Assembly (NCBI RefSeq): GCF_022669055.1
Contig: NZ_JAJMLW010000003.1
Coordinates: forward strand, 372,001-436,000
DNA from: Adlercreutzia faecimuris
GTDB lineage: Bacteria; Actinomycetota; Coriobacteriia; Coriobacteriales; Eggerthellaceae
Direction: 5' to 3'
DNA length: 64,000 bases
Part shown: positions 54,474-62,292 of the stretch, in pieces
Layout: each line of letters begins with the position of its first letter
Position numbering within the stretch: position 1 is the stretch's first letter
Translations under genes and position numbers: made by a program
Notes under the pieces: generated by a model
What the model was told of the DNA's origin: nothing
Seen by the model: the letters and a program-made list of their open reading frames with translations, nothing else
Database searches by the model: none

Positions 54474-54660
54474 GCGTTTCATATCCATTTTGGCGAGTTT
54501 TCCGAGGCAAGGCGGCTGTTTTCCGCCTCCTGGGAGGACGCCTAGGCGGTCATCGCAGACGAGCGCAGCGCTGAACAGGGCAAACGCGAACGGCGGCCGG
54601 CCGCCCGGGGCGAGGGAGCCCTCGCTCCCTCGGGTAACTCGCCAAAATGGATATGAAACG
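54474..54660 (+). repeat. Palindromic element J (122-base spacer)
   Basis: Arms 54474-54506 (GCGTTTCATATCCATTTTGG...) and 54629-54660 are inverted copies with two or three mismatches. The arm sequence equals that of element I on the other side of the nuclease-like gene. The spacer is longer than usual and the GACCTGG core is not clear; CTCCTGGGAGGACG at 54526 is the nearest form. Confidence 0.75.
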
Positions 54661-54859
54661 GCATTTGACGAGCCGCGTCACCATCCCCGCCGCGATCTTT
54701 CCGTTTTCGCCGCGGGGGCGGCCGATGTCGCCGCCCCCGCGCCTTGTTGTCGTCGCGGTGCGCCCGCCCCGCGACGCGGGAGCGCCTTCGCGGCGCTCCC
54801 CCGGCGACGTGGGCGTTTTCAGGTCGAAACGGCGTCTCCCGACGTGCTAGACTCCCGCC

Positions 54860-55825
54860 ATGAGCCTCATCTTCTGCCATAGATCCGCGGTAGGCCTCTA
54901 CCGCATGGACTGCCCGACGCAGCCGTTTCGCGGCGGGTTGGACAGGGCGTGGGCGCGGGGAGACGCCAGCGACCTGCCGGCCCGGGCGAGGGCCTGCTCC
55001 TCGCAGGCGCGCTACCTCGAGCGACCTTACCACCTCCTCGTCCCCTCATCTGTGAAGCGCCGCTCGACCGCCGAGGTCGTCTACCACTCGCTGGGCCGCT
55101 TCCCGTCCGGCGCCCTCCGGCAGCTGGCCCCGGGAGAGTTCGTCGTGTCGCCCGAGTGCTGCCTGATGCAGATGGCGCGCTCGATGGAAATGCTCGAGCT
55201 CGTCAAGCTGGGCTACGAGTTCTGCGGCCGCTACTCCTTCGACCGCCAGGGCGCGTGCCTGTTCGACGAGCGCGACCCCCTCACCGACCCCGTCCGGCTG
55301 GGGCGCTTCGCCGCCCGCATGGAGGGCGCCTACGGGATCCGCCACCTGACGCGCGCGTTGCCGCACATCATCGGGAACTCCTTCTCGCCGGCCGAGACGG
55401 CGACGGCCATGCTCCTCTCGCTGCCCCACCGCTACGGTGGCTTCGCGATCGAGAGGCCCCTCCTCAACCACCGGATCGACCCAGGCGCGCGCCATCAGGC
55501 GTCGGTGGGGAAGGCGTATTACCTCTGCGACCTCTTCTGGCCCGAGGCGCAGGTGGCGGTCGAGTACGACAGCGACCTGTGCCACACGGGGCCCGAGCGC
55601 ATCGCGCGGGACGCGCTGCGGAGGATCGACCTCACGCGGCTGGGGGTGACGGTGCTGACCCTCACCAAGGGGCAGCTCTACGATCCGTGGGCGTTCGCCC
55701 GGTTCGCCGGCACGCTCGCGAGGAGTCTCGGGGGACAGCTGCGCGTGCGCTGCGGCGGGTTCGAGGAGCGGCACCGGCTGCTGCGGGCGACGGTGCTCTC
55801 GGGCTCGGGCGCGATCCGCCGCTAG
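54860..55825 (+). CDS. Predicted PD-(D/E)XK (DUF559/Vsr-like) protein, paralogue 2
   Basis: 321 residues from ATG 54860. A possible -10 box (TAGACT, 54852-54857) lies only a few bases before the ATG, so the transcript may be leaderless. The N-terminal half is unassigned. The nuclease-like core has SPAETATAMLLSLPHRYGGF (E179), YYLCDLFWPEAQVAVEYDSD (D224, E235, D237) and RDALRRIDLTRLGVTVLTLT. Same length and same catalytic spacing as the protein at 12134, but low identity elsewhere. Bracketed by elements J and I. No partner gene suggests restriction-modification; the target and role are unknown. Confidence 0.72.
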   Translation: MSLIFCHRSAVGLYRMDCPTQPFRGGLDRAWARGDASDLPARARACSSQARYLERPYHLLVPSSVKRRSTAEVVYHSLGRFPSGALRQLAPGEFVVSPECCLMQMARSMEMLELVKLGYEFCGRYSFDRQGACLFDERDPLTDPVRLGRFAARMEGAYGIRHLTRALPHIIGNSFSPAETATAMLLSLPHRYGGFAIERPLLNHRIDPGARHQASVGKAYYLCDLFWPEAQVAVEYDSDLCHTGPERIARDALRRIDLTRLGVTVLTLTKGQLYDPWAFARFAGTLARSLGGQLRVRCGGFEERHRLLRATVLSGSGAIRR

Positions 55826-55859
55826 GCGCCGCGCAGGGGGGTCACTTGCACGTTGATTG

Positions 55860-56025
55860 GCGTTTCATATCCATTTTGGCGAGTTTTCCGAGGCAAAACC
55901 GATGAGAAGGCGGCTGAGCCGAGGCTGGGATTTTCCCACCAGGGGTTTTGCGGGAAGTGCGGGCACAAGGCGGCGGAAAGGCGCCTTTCAGGCTCGGGAA
56001 ACTCGACGAAATGGATATGAAACGG
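55860..56025 (+). repeat. Palindromic element I (100-base spacer)
   Basis: Arms 55860-55892 and 55993-56025 (CTCGGGAAACTCG...ATGGATATGAAACG) are inverted copies with few mismatches. The spacer contains CACCAGGGGTTTTGCGG near 55937, close to the GACCTGGGGTTTTGCGG of element H. It begins 35 bases after the nuclease-like gene. Confidence 0.8.
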
Positions 56026-56197
56026 CTTTTCGCGTGCATCTGCCGCCGAGAGGCCCGGCCGCGGTGGCAGATGCGTCCCGCGCCGGCCTGCGTCGCGCCC
56101 CGCGCCGGCCCACGCCGCGTCTCGCGCCCCGCGCCCACGTCGGCCCGCGCCTCGCACCCCGCGGCCTCGCGCCTCCGCGCCCGCGTCGGCCGGCGGA

Positions 56198-56890
56198 CTA
56201 CTCCTGGATGATGACGCCGAGGTGGCGGGCGAGGCCGGCGGCCTGGTAGAGGTCCATCTTGGCGCCGCGCACCTCGCCCAGGGCGTCCGACAGCACGATG
56301 CCCTCGAGCGAGCAGCGCGTCAGGTCGACGCCGGAGAGCGGGGTGCGGAAGAGGCTCGTGCCGGCCAGGCGCACGTCGTCGAGGACGACGTGGCGCAGCG
56401 TGGCCTCGGACACGTCGGCGCCCGAGAAGTCGCAGGTGCGTGCCGAGAAGGCCCACAGCCGCGCCTGGTTGAGGCCGGCGAGCCCGCAGGAGCAGTCGGC
56501 CATCGCCACGGACTCGAGGCCGGCCTCCATGAGCGAGGCGCCGGTGAGCTTGCAGTCCTGAAACGTGCAGCGCGTGAGCGCGGCGCGGTCGAGCACGGCG
56601 TTGGACAGGTCGCAGCGCTCGAAGGCCACGTCGGAGAGGACGGCGCCCGTCAGGTCGCAGCCGGCCAGGCGGCATCCGGCCAGGCGCGCGCCGGCCACCT
56701 CCAGCTCGCGCAGGTTGCGCCCGGACAGGTCGAGCCCCACGGCCTCGACGTTCTCCCAGGGCTCGTCGCCAGGCTCCCAGGCAAGCGCGCGGCCCGCGTC
56801 GAGCGGCGCCGGATCGCGCAGGGCCGCCGGCGGCGCGGGCGCGAGGGGAGGCGTGGCGAAGGGGTCGCGCGGGGAGGGCAGCGGGCTCAT
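56198..56890 (-). CDS. Pentapeptide-repeat protein
   Basis: 230 residues. An N-terminal Pro/Ala tail precedes pentapeptide repeats from about residue 50 to 205 (DLSGRNLRELEVAGARLAGC, DLTGAVLSDVAFERCDLSNA, DFSGADVSEATL). These should form a right-handed quadrilateral beta-helix. Some relatives mimic DNA and shield gyrase from quinolones; that role is not evident here. Cytoplasmic, no signal peptide. Confidence 0.85.
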   Translation of the reverse strand: MSPLPSPRDPFATPPLAPAPPAALRDPAPLDAGRALAWEPGDEPWENVEAVGLDLSGRNLRELEVAGARLAGCRLAGCDLTGAVLSDVAFERCDLSNAVLDRAALTRCTFQDCKLTGASLMEAGLESVAMADCSCGLAGLNQARLWAFSARTCDFSGADVSEATLRHVVLDDVRLAGTSLFRTPLSGVDLTRCSLEGIVLSDALGEVRGAKMDLYQAAGLARHLGVIIQE

Positions 56891-57097
56891 GGCATGGCTC
56901 CGTTCTGGCGGGGTTCGCGGGAGGGGCGTGGCGCGGGCGGATGTGTCGGGCGCGCAGGGCGCAGGCGGGTGCGGGCCCGCGAGTGGGCGGCAGCGCGCAG
57001 GCGGGCCGCGGGCAGGCGGGTGCGTCGGGCGCGCGGCGCCGAGCCGGCGTGCAAGCCGCGGGTGCCGGCTGCGCCTCGCACCCGTCGGCAGGGCGCG

Positions 57098-57781
57098 CTA
57101 GGCCTTGGCGCCCCACTGGGCGTAGTAGTCGTCGAGCGCGGCGGCGAGCGCCTCGTCGATGACCACGCGCCCGCCCACCTCGCGGCCGGTCAGATAGGCG
57201 CGCACCTCGTCCATCGACACGATGGACGCCACGGGGAACCCGTAGCGCTCCTCGACCTCGCGCTGGGCCGTGGTGACGCCGCCCTTGCCGACCTCCTGGC
57301 GGTTGAGCGACACGATGAGCCCGCGCACGTCCACGTCGGCCGCGGCGCGCAGCAGGGGGTAGGTCTCGTCGATGGACTTGCCCGAGGTGGTCACGTCCTC
57401 CACCATGACGACGCGGTCGCCGTCGCGCAGGTCCGACCCCAGCAGGTTGCCGGCGTCGGCGCCGTGGTCCTTGGCCTCCTTGCGGTTGGAGCAGTAGCGG
57501 ACCTCCTTGCCGTAGAGCTCGTGCAGCCCCATGGCGGTGACGACGGCCAGCGGGATGCCCTTGTAGGCTGGCCCGAACACCACGTCGAAGTCGAGCCCGA
57601 AGCTGTCGTTGATCGCCTGGGCGTAGTAGAGCCCCAGCTGGTGCAGCTGCTCGCCGGTGACGTAGGCGCCGGCGTTCATGAAGAAGGGGGACTTGCGGCC
57701 GCTCTTCAGCGTGAAGTCGCCGAACTTCAGCACGTCGCTCGCCACCATGAACTCGATGAACTCCTGCTTGTAGGCCTCCAT
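57098..57781 (-). CDS. pyrE: Orotate phosphoribosyltransferase
   Basis: 227 residues; CGGGAGGAGGCGCCC precedes the start. Converts orotate and PRPP to OMP in pyrimidine synthesis. The PRPP-binding motif is RVVMVEDVTTSGKSI, with upstream SGRKSPFFMNAG, FGPAYKGIPLAV and the flexible catalytic loop NRKEAKDHGAD. Standard length. It stands alone, away from other pyrimidine genes. A weak -10 box (TATCAT) lies about 55 bases upstream. Confidence 0.93.
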   Translation of the reverse strand: MEAYKQEFIEFMVASDVLKFGDFTLKSGRKSPFFMNAGAYVTGEQLHQLGLYYAQAINDSFGLDFDVVFGPAYKGIPLAVVTAMGLHELYGKEVRYCSNRKEAKDHGADAGNLLGSDLRDGDRVVMVEDVTTSGKSIDETYPLLRAAADVDVRGLIVSLNRQEVGKGGVTTAQREVEERYGFPVASIVSMDEVRAYLTGREVGGRVVIDEALAAALDDYYAQWGAKA

Positions 57782-58082
57782 GGGCGCCTCCTCCCGCGGG
57801 CCGCGCGCGCGGCCGAATGTCTACGTACGGCTGACATGATACCCGATGACCGCCGCCGCGCCCGCCCGCTCCGCTAAGATGGCCCCGACGGCCCCGCGGC
57901 CGCGCCCCGGGCGGGCGCGGAAGGGCGGGGAGGATGCGGAAGCCGCGGCACCCCCCCCGTCGGCGGTGGACGCGGAAGGCGGGCGCGCCCCGCCGCGGCA
58001 CTCGGCGACGGGCGCGGCAGCGGGCACGCGACGGCCCCGGGCGCGGGGCGTGCGGACGGAAGGCGGGCGGAAGGGAGGCCCC
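57782..58082. other. Divergent gap between pyrE and thermonuclease
   Basis: No gene. The thermonuclease frame is open back to 57846 but the extension is Arg/Pro-rich without a ribosome site. Only weak promoter-like boxes are visible. Confidence 0.45.
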
Positions 58083-58739
58083 ATGGGCGACGCGAGGCGA
58101 GGCGGCCGCGACGAGAGCGCGGTCAAGCGAGCGTGGGACGGCCTTATCCTGCGCCACCCGGTCATCTCGGCCGTGGCGGCGCTCGCGCTCGTGCTGGCCG
58201 TCGGCGGCGGGGCCGCGAGCCTGGGCGCCCCCGACGGCGCCCCTGACGCTGCGCGCCCTCCCGCCGCGGCCGCCGACGGGCGGCAGGCGCCGGCCCTCGA
58301 GCAGGCGACGGTGGTGCGGGTGGTGGACGGCGACACGCTCGTCGTGTCCCTCGGCGGCCGCGAGGAGCGCGTGCGCATGGTGGGCATCGACTGCCCCGAG
58401 AGCGTCGCGCCCGAGGAGGAGCGCAACACCCCCGAGGGCGAGCGCGCCTCGGACTTCACCAAGAGCCTAGTCGGGCGCGGGGACGTGGTGTGGCTCGAGC
58501 GGGACGAGAGCGACGTCGACCAGTACGGGCGCCTGCTGCGCCACGTGTGGCTGGAGGTGCCCGACGACGTAGACGACACCGGCGAGATAGGGGAGAAGAT
58601 GCTCGGCGGCATCCTCGTGCGGCAGGGCTACGCCCAGGCGCGCCGCTACGGCGACGACGTCGCCCACGCCGAGGCCCTGGAGGCCCTGGGCCGCGAGGCC
58701 TCCCGCGCCGGCCGCGGCGTCTCGTCCAGCTGGAGCTAG
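58083..58739 (+). CDS. Membrane-anchored thermonuclease (SNase-like)
   Basis: 218 residues from ATG 58083 behind GGAAGGGAGG. One helix (about 27-47) and a Pro/Ala spacer precede a staphylococcal-nuclease domain: VVRVVDGDTLVVSL (calcium and catalytic strand), ERVRMVGIDCPES (catalytic Arg), NTPEGERASDF, RDESDVDQYGRLLRHVW (second Arg) and GYAQARRYG. A surface or secreted nuclease, perhaps for DNA scavenging. Confidence 0.88.
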   Translation: MGDARRGGRDESAVKRAWDGLILRHPVISAVAALALVLAVGGGAASLGAPDGAPDAARPPAAAADGRQAPALEQATVVRVVDGDTLVVSLGGREERVRMVGIDCPESVAPEEERNTPEGERASDFTKSLVGRGDVVWLERDESDVDQYGRLLRHVWLEVPDDVDDTGEIGEKMLGGILVRQGYAQARRYGDDVAHAEALEALGREASRAGRGVSSSWS

Positions 58740-58960
58740 CCGCCCGCGCCGCCGCACGCGCCCGCGTGCCCGCCGACCCCGCGTCCGCAGGCCCGCCGAT
58801 CCCGCGTCCGCGGCGCCCGGCGACCGCCCCGCCCGGCCCCGCGCCGCCCCTCCCGCGACCGCCCGGCAAAGCCGCCCGCGCCGCGTCCCGGCCCCGGCGC
58901 GGCCGTGGTAGAATCCCCGGTGAAGTGAACGCACCCGCGAGGACGGATCGACCCACCCCC

Positions 58961-59242
58961 ATGCAGACCTACATCGCCCACTACCGCTCGCCCAACGCCG
59001 CGGACACGCGCGCCCGCGGCCTGTTCGAGTTCGAGAGCGACGCCCGCGCGAACACCAAGGCCAACCTCCACGACGCGCGCGTGCGCATGCTGGAGCTGTT
59101 CGGCAAGGACGCCGTGGGCTGGTCCATCGACAAGGTGGAGCGCAAGCCGGCGAAGGCGGAGAAGACCGACGGCCAGCTCGAGCTGGACTTCCGCGCCCCC
59201 AAGCCCGAGCGCAAGCGCAAGTACAAGAAGGAATACTGGTAG
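58961..59242 (+). CDS. Small conserved protein of unknown function
   Basis: 93 residues from ATG 58961; TAGAAT at 58909-58914 is a possible -10 box. Begins MQTYIAHYRSPNAADTRARG and ends in a basic tail (KPERKRKYKKEYW). Middle helix ANTKANLHDARVRMLELFGK. Soluble, basic C-terminus suggests nucleic-acid contact. Precedes the M42 peptidase by 59 bases. Confidence 0.7.
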   Translation: MQTYIAHYRSPNAADTRARGLFEFESDARANTKANLHDARVRMLELFGKDAVGWSIDKVERKPAKAEKTDGQLELDFRAPKPERKRKYKKEYW

Positions 59243-59301
59243 GCCGGCCCCGCGCCCTGCCCGGGCGCCCGCCCGCGCGGCCCGCCCCGAAAGGAGCCCT
59301 C

Positions 59302-60426
59302 ATGAACGAAGAGCACCTGAGCTTCCTCCAGGACCTGCTCGAGACCCCGTCGCCCACCGGCAGCGAGGTGCCGGTGGCCACGCTGGTGCGCCAGCGCCTG
59401 GCGTCCGTGGCCGACGAGATATCCACCGACGTGATGGGCTCGGTCCACGCGCGCCTCGACGGCGCCGCGGACGGCCCGTCGCTCATGCTGGCCGCCCACA
59501 TGGACGAGATCGGCCTCATGGTCACCTACGTGTCCGACGAGGGCTTCCTGTCGGTGGCGGCCCTCGGCGGCGTGGACGCGGCCATCCTGCCCGGCATGCG
59601 CGTGGACGTGCACGCCTCCGGCGCGGGCGCGCCTCTGCGCGGCGTGGTGGGCCGCAAGCCCATCCACCTCATCGAGGCCGACGAGCGCAAGGCCGTGACC
59701 GCGCTCGACAAGCTCGTCATCGACCTGGGGATGCCGGGCGAGGCGGTGCGCGAGGCCGTGCGTGTGGGCGACGTCATCACCTTCGGCGTCGGCTTCGAGA
59801 CCTTCGGCGAGGGCATGGCCGTCTCGCGCGCCTTCGACGACAAGTGCGGCGTGTGGGTGGCCTGCCGCGTGATGGAGGAGCTCGCGGCCGCCGGCCGGGC
59901 GCCCGGCGCCTTCGTCGCGGCCGCCACCGTCCAGGAGGAGATTGGCACGCGCGGGGCCATGACCTCGGCCCACGCGGTGCGCCCCGACGTGGCCGTCGCC
60001 TTCGACGTGACCCACGCCACCGACTACCCCGGCATCGACAAGGCCAAGTACGGCAAGATCACCTGCGGCGAGGGCCCCGTCATCGCCCGCGGGCCCAACA
60101 TCAACCCGGTCGTGTTCGAGCGGCTGGTGGCCGCCGCCGAGGCCGAGGGCATCCCGTACCAGCTCGAGGCCGAGCCCTCGGTCACCGGCACCGACGCGCG
60201 CGCCATCCAGGTGACGCGCGGCGGCATCCCCACCGGGCTCGTGTCGGTGCCGCTGCGCTACATGCACACGCCCACCGAGGTGGTGGCGCTGGCCGACCTG
60301 GAGGCCACGGTGCGCCTGCTCACGCGCTTCGCCCTCGACCTCGACGCCGACGCCTGCTTCGTCCCCGGCCTGGCCGACCCCGTCCGCCCCGGCATCCCCG
60401 CCACCCTGGCCGACGTGGAGGAGTAG
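59302..60426 (+). CDS. M42-family aminopeptidase
   Basis: 374 residues; CGAAAGGAGC precedes the start. Metallo-aminopeptidase fold: LAAHMDEIGLMV (first zinc ligand, catalytic Asp), AFDDKCGVWVA (bridging Asp), VQEEIGTRGA (catalytic Glu pair) and VPLRYMHTPTEV (last His ligand). Forms large cytosolic complexes that trim peptides (family knowledge). Just upstream of smpB. Confidence 0.92.
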   Translation: MNEEHLSFLQDLLETPSPTGSEVPVATLVRQRLASVADEISTDVMGSVHARLDGAADGPSLMLAAHMDEIGLMVTYVSDEGFLSVAALGGVDAAILPGMRVDVHASGAGAPLRGVVGRKPIHLIEADERKAVTALDKLVIDLGMPGEAVREAVRVGDVITFGVGFETFGEGMAVSRAFDDKCGVWVACRVMEELAAAGRAPGAFVAAATVQEEIGTRGAMTSAHAVRPDVAVAFDVTHATDYPGIDKAKYGKITCGEGPVIARGPNINPVVFERLVAAAEAEGIPYQLEAEPSVTGTDARAIQVTRGGIPTGLVSVPLRYMHTPTEVVALADLEATVRLLTRFALDLDADACFVPGLADPVRPGIPATLADVEE

Positions 60427-60486
60427 GGGACGCGCCCCGCTTCCGGGGGGCCCGCATGCCAGATGAATTCGCTCTGGAGGAAACCC

Positions 60487-60951
60487 ATGAAGAAGGAAGA
60501 GAAGACCATCGCCAAGAACCGCCGCGCCTTCCACGACTACGAGATCCTGGAGACGTGGGAGGCCGGCATCGAGCTCACGGGCACCGAGGTGAGGTCGCTG
60601 CGCGAGAACCACTGCCAGCTCACCGAGTGCTTCGTGCTGGCCCGGGGCGGCGAGCTGTGGCTCAACAACGTCCACATCCCGCCCTTCGCCCACGGCAACA
60701 TCGCCAACCCCGACCCCGACCGCAAGCGCAAGCTGCTCATGCACAAGCGCCAGATCCGCTACCTGGAGGAGAAGGCGCGCGAGAAGGGCCTGGCCATCGT
60801 CCCGCTCAAGCTCTACTTCAAGGACAACGGTTTGGTTAAGGTTGAGGTGGCCCTCGCCCGCGGCAAGAAGCTCTATGATAAACGTGAGAGCATGAAGGAG
60901 CGCGACGCCCGCCGCGACGTCGAGCGCGCCATGAAGGAGCGCGCCCGCTGA
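60487..60951 (+). CDS. smpB: SsrA-binding protein SmpB
   Basis: 154 residues from ATG 60487 behind GGAGGAAACCC; the ATG at 60463 is not preferred. Binds tmRNA for trans-translation and rescue of stalled ribosomes. Signature segments: NRRAFHDYEILETWEAGIEL, GTEVRSLRENHCQL, LNNVHIPPFAHGN, LLMHKRQIRYLEEKAREKG and a basic tail (KLYDKRESMKERDARRDVER). No tmRNA gene is seen in the window. Confidence 0.96.
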   Translation: MKKEEKTIAKNRRAFHDYEILETWEAGIELTGTEVRSLRENHCQLTECFVLARGGELWLNNVHIPPFAHGNIANPDPDRKRKLLMHKRQIRYLEEKAREKGLAIVPLKLYFKDNGLVKVEVALARGKKLYDKRESMKERDARRDVERAMKERAR

Positions 60952-61000
60952 CGGAGCCCGGCGCGCGGCGCCGCGCCGACCACGATGAAAGGAGCCTGCC

Positions 61001-61636
61001 ATGGGCCTGGACGAGGAGCTTGAGGTCATGGAGGAGTCGGGCGAGACCGACGCCGAGCAGATAGACGAGGAGACCGAGGTCCAGGACGTCGAGGACGACG
61101 TCGACGAGATCCTGGGGCCCGACGCCCAGGAGGATGACCTGGAGCACGCCTACGCCAGCTTCGAGACGGAGAACGAGGCCGACTACGACGGCTGGTCCGA
61201 CGACGAGGTGGCCGAGGCCGAGGCCGACGAGGAGGACGCCGACGCCCTGAACGGCGAGGGCTACGAGGTCGAGGACGCCGACGACCTGGAGGCCGAGGTC
61301 ATCGAGATGGAGATCGAGGACGGCGACGTCTACGCCTACATCGTCGACGAGGACGACAACGAGATCGGCTTCATCCTGCTCGACGAGGACGGCAACGAGC
61401 AGGAGTACTACTTCGTCGAGGACGACGACGAGGCCGACGAGGACGGCGAGGAGGGCGTGACCGTCATCCGCGCCTCGGACGAGGAGGAGTTCGACCTGGG
61501 CATCACCCGCGAGGGTGTCGCCGAGGCCACGGCCGACATGAACGCCATCTACAAGGACGGCGTCGCCGTCGCCGCCGAGCTCAAGGGCGCCCTCGACGAC
61601 ATCACCGAGGGCCTGGGCTTCCTCAAGAAGAAGTAG
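61001..61636 (+). CDS. Very acidic protein of unknown function
   Basis: 211 residues; GAAAGGAGCC precedes the start. The first 110 residues are mostly Glu, Asp and Ala. A short ordered segment follows (DVYAYIVDEDDNEIGFILLD and EQEYYFVEDDDE), then a C-terminal helix ending LGFLKKK. No signal peptide or domain recognised. Immediately after smpB, possibly co-transcribed. Confidence 0.7.
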   Translation: MGLDEELEVMEESGETDAEQIDEETEVQDVEDDVDEILGPDAQEDDLEHAYASFETENEADYDGWSDDEVAEAEADEEDADALNGEGYEVEDADDLEAEVIEMEIEDGDVYAYIVDEDDNEIGFILLDEDGNEQEYYFVEDDDEADEDGEEGVTVIRASDEEEFDLGITREGVAEATADMNAIYKDGVAVAAELKGALDDITEGLGFLKKK

Positions 61637-61660
61637 CCCGCCGCGCGCGGCGGAGACGCG

Positions 61661-61688
61661 AGGGGCCCCGCCCGCCGGCGGGGCCCCT
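61661..61688. terminator. Terminator hairpin 1 of a convergent pair
   Basis: AGGGGCCCCGCC and GGCGGGGCCCCT form a perfect 12-base-pair stem, 24 bases after the acidic-protein stop. Confidence 0.65.
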
Positions 61689-61726
61689 CCCATGCGGGGA
61701 CGCCTGCGCGCACCCGTGAGACGCAC

Positions 61727-61754
61727 GAGGGCCCCGCCGGCAGGCGGGGCCCTC
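61727..61754. terminator. Terminator hairpin 2 of a convergent pair
   Basis: GAGGGCCCCGCC and GGCGGGGCCCTC, loop GGCA, lie 12 bases beyond the reverse-strand zinc-ribbon stop. It serves the opposite direction to hairpin 1 and is nearly identical in stem. Confidence 0.65.
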
Positions 61755-61766
61755 TCATGCCGCGGG

Positions 61767-61973
61767 CTAGGCGCTCGGCGGCGACGGCGGCTTGGGGGCG
61801 CCGGGCGCCGGCGGGGCCGCGGGCGCGGCGGGCGCGGCGGGCGCCGCGGGCTCGTCAGGACGCATGACGGCGCCGCACTCGGGGCAGGTGCCGTCGGGGT
61901 TGGGCTCGGCTACCACGTAGCAGCTCGGGCAGATGATCTCCCCGGCCTCGGCGGAGGGCGGTCTGAAGCACAT
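61767..61973 (-). CDS. Zinc-ribbon protein with Ala-Pro tail (MCFRP type)
   Basis: 68 residues; AGGAAGGGGG precedes the start. MCFRP start, one zinc ribbon (CPSC...CPECG), then an Ala/Pro tail. Third MCFRP protein of the window, and it lies in the molybdoenzyme 3 locus. Fifteen bases follow the preceding gene, so it is co-transcribed. Confidence 0.75.
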   Translation of the reverse strand: MCFRPPSAEAGEIICPSCYVVAEPNPDGTCPECGAVMRPDEPAAPAAPAAPAAPPAPGAPKPPSPPSA

Positions 61974-61988
61974 GGCGCGGCCCCCTTC

Positions 61989-62210
61989 CTAGTCCCACTC
62001 GCAGTTCATCATGAGGATGTAGTTGCCGGCCGTGGCCGACCATCCCTCAAGGGTGAAGCCGTCCACGCCGATCTTCTCGGAGAGCTCGGCGCGGGAGTCG
62101 GGGTGCTTGGCTATCTCGTAGAACTGCTCGATGGACTCGATGCCCGCGTCCTTCAGCTTGGCGATGTCCTCGGGGCTCACGCCGTAGAGCTTGTCGATGT
62201 CGGAGGCCAT
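61989..62210 (-). CDS. DUF4332-like mini-protein
   Basis: 73 residues; GAGAAAGGACGAGCC precedes the start. Contains a helix-hairpin-helix-like segment, VSPEDIAKLKDAGIESIEQF and SEKIGVDGF. No membrane segment. It takes the place held by the two mini-proteins in locus 1, between the enzyme genes and the zinc ribbon, but is unrelated in sequence. Confidence 0.7.
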   Translation of the reverse strand: MASDIDKLYGVSPEDIAKLKDAGIESIEQFYEIAKHPDSRAELSEKIGVDGFTLEGWSATAGNYILMMNCEWD

Positions 62211-62246
62211 GGCTCGTCCTTTCTCTCGGGTGTGCAGGTATGCACC

Positions 62247-62279
62247 CGGGCACCCGGGCGGCGCGCGCCCGGGTGCCCG
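62247..62279 (-). terminator. Hairpin after molybdoenzyme 3
   Basis: CGGGCACCCGGGC and GCCCGGGTGCCCG form a perfect 13-base-pair stem, loop of 7, between the enzyme stop and the mini-protein gene. Probably lowers or stabilises downstream expression. Confidence 0.5.
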
Positions 62280-62292
62280 AGGATCTCGGGGC

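Noticed and set aside
57846-58082. N-terminal extension of the thermonuclease
   Set aside because: The added residues are Arg/Pro-rich and lack a ribosome site; ATG 58083 has GGAAGGGAGG in front.
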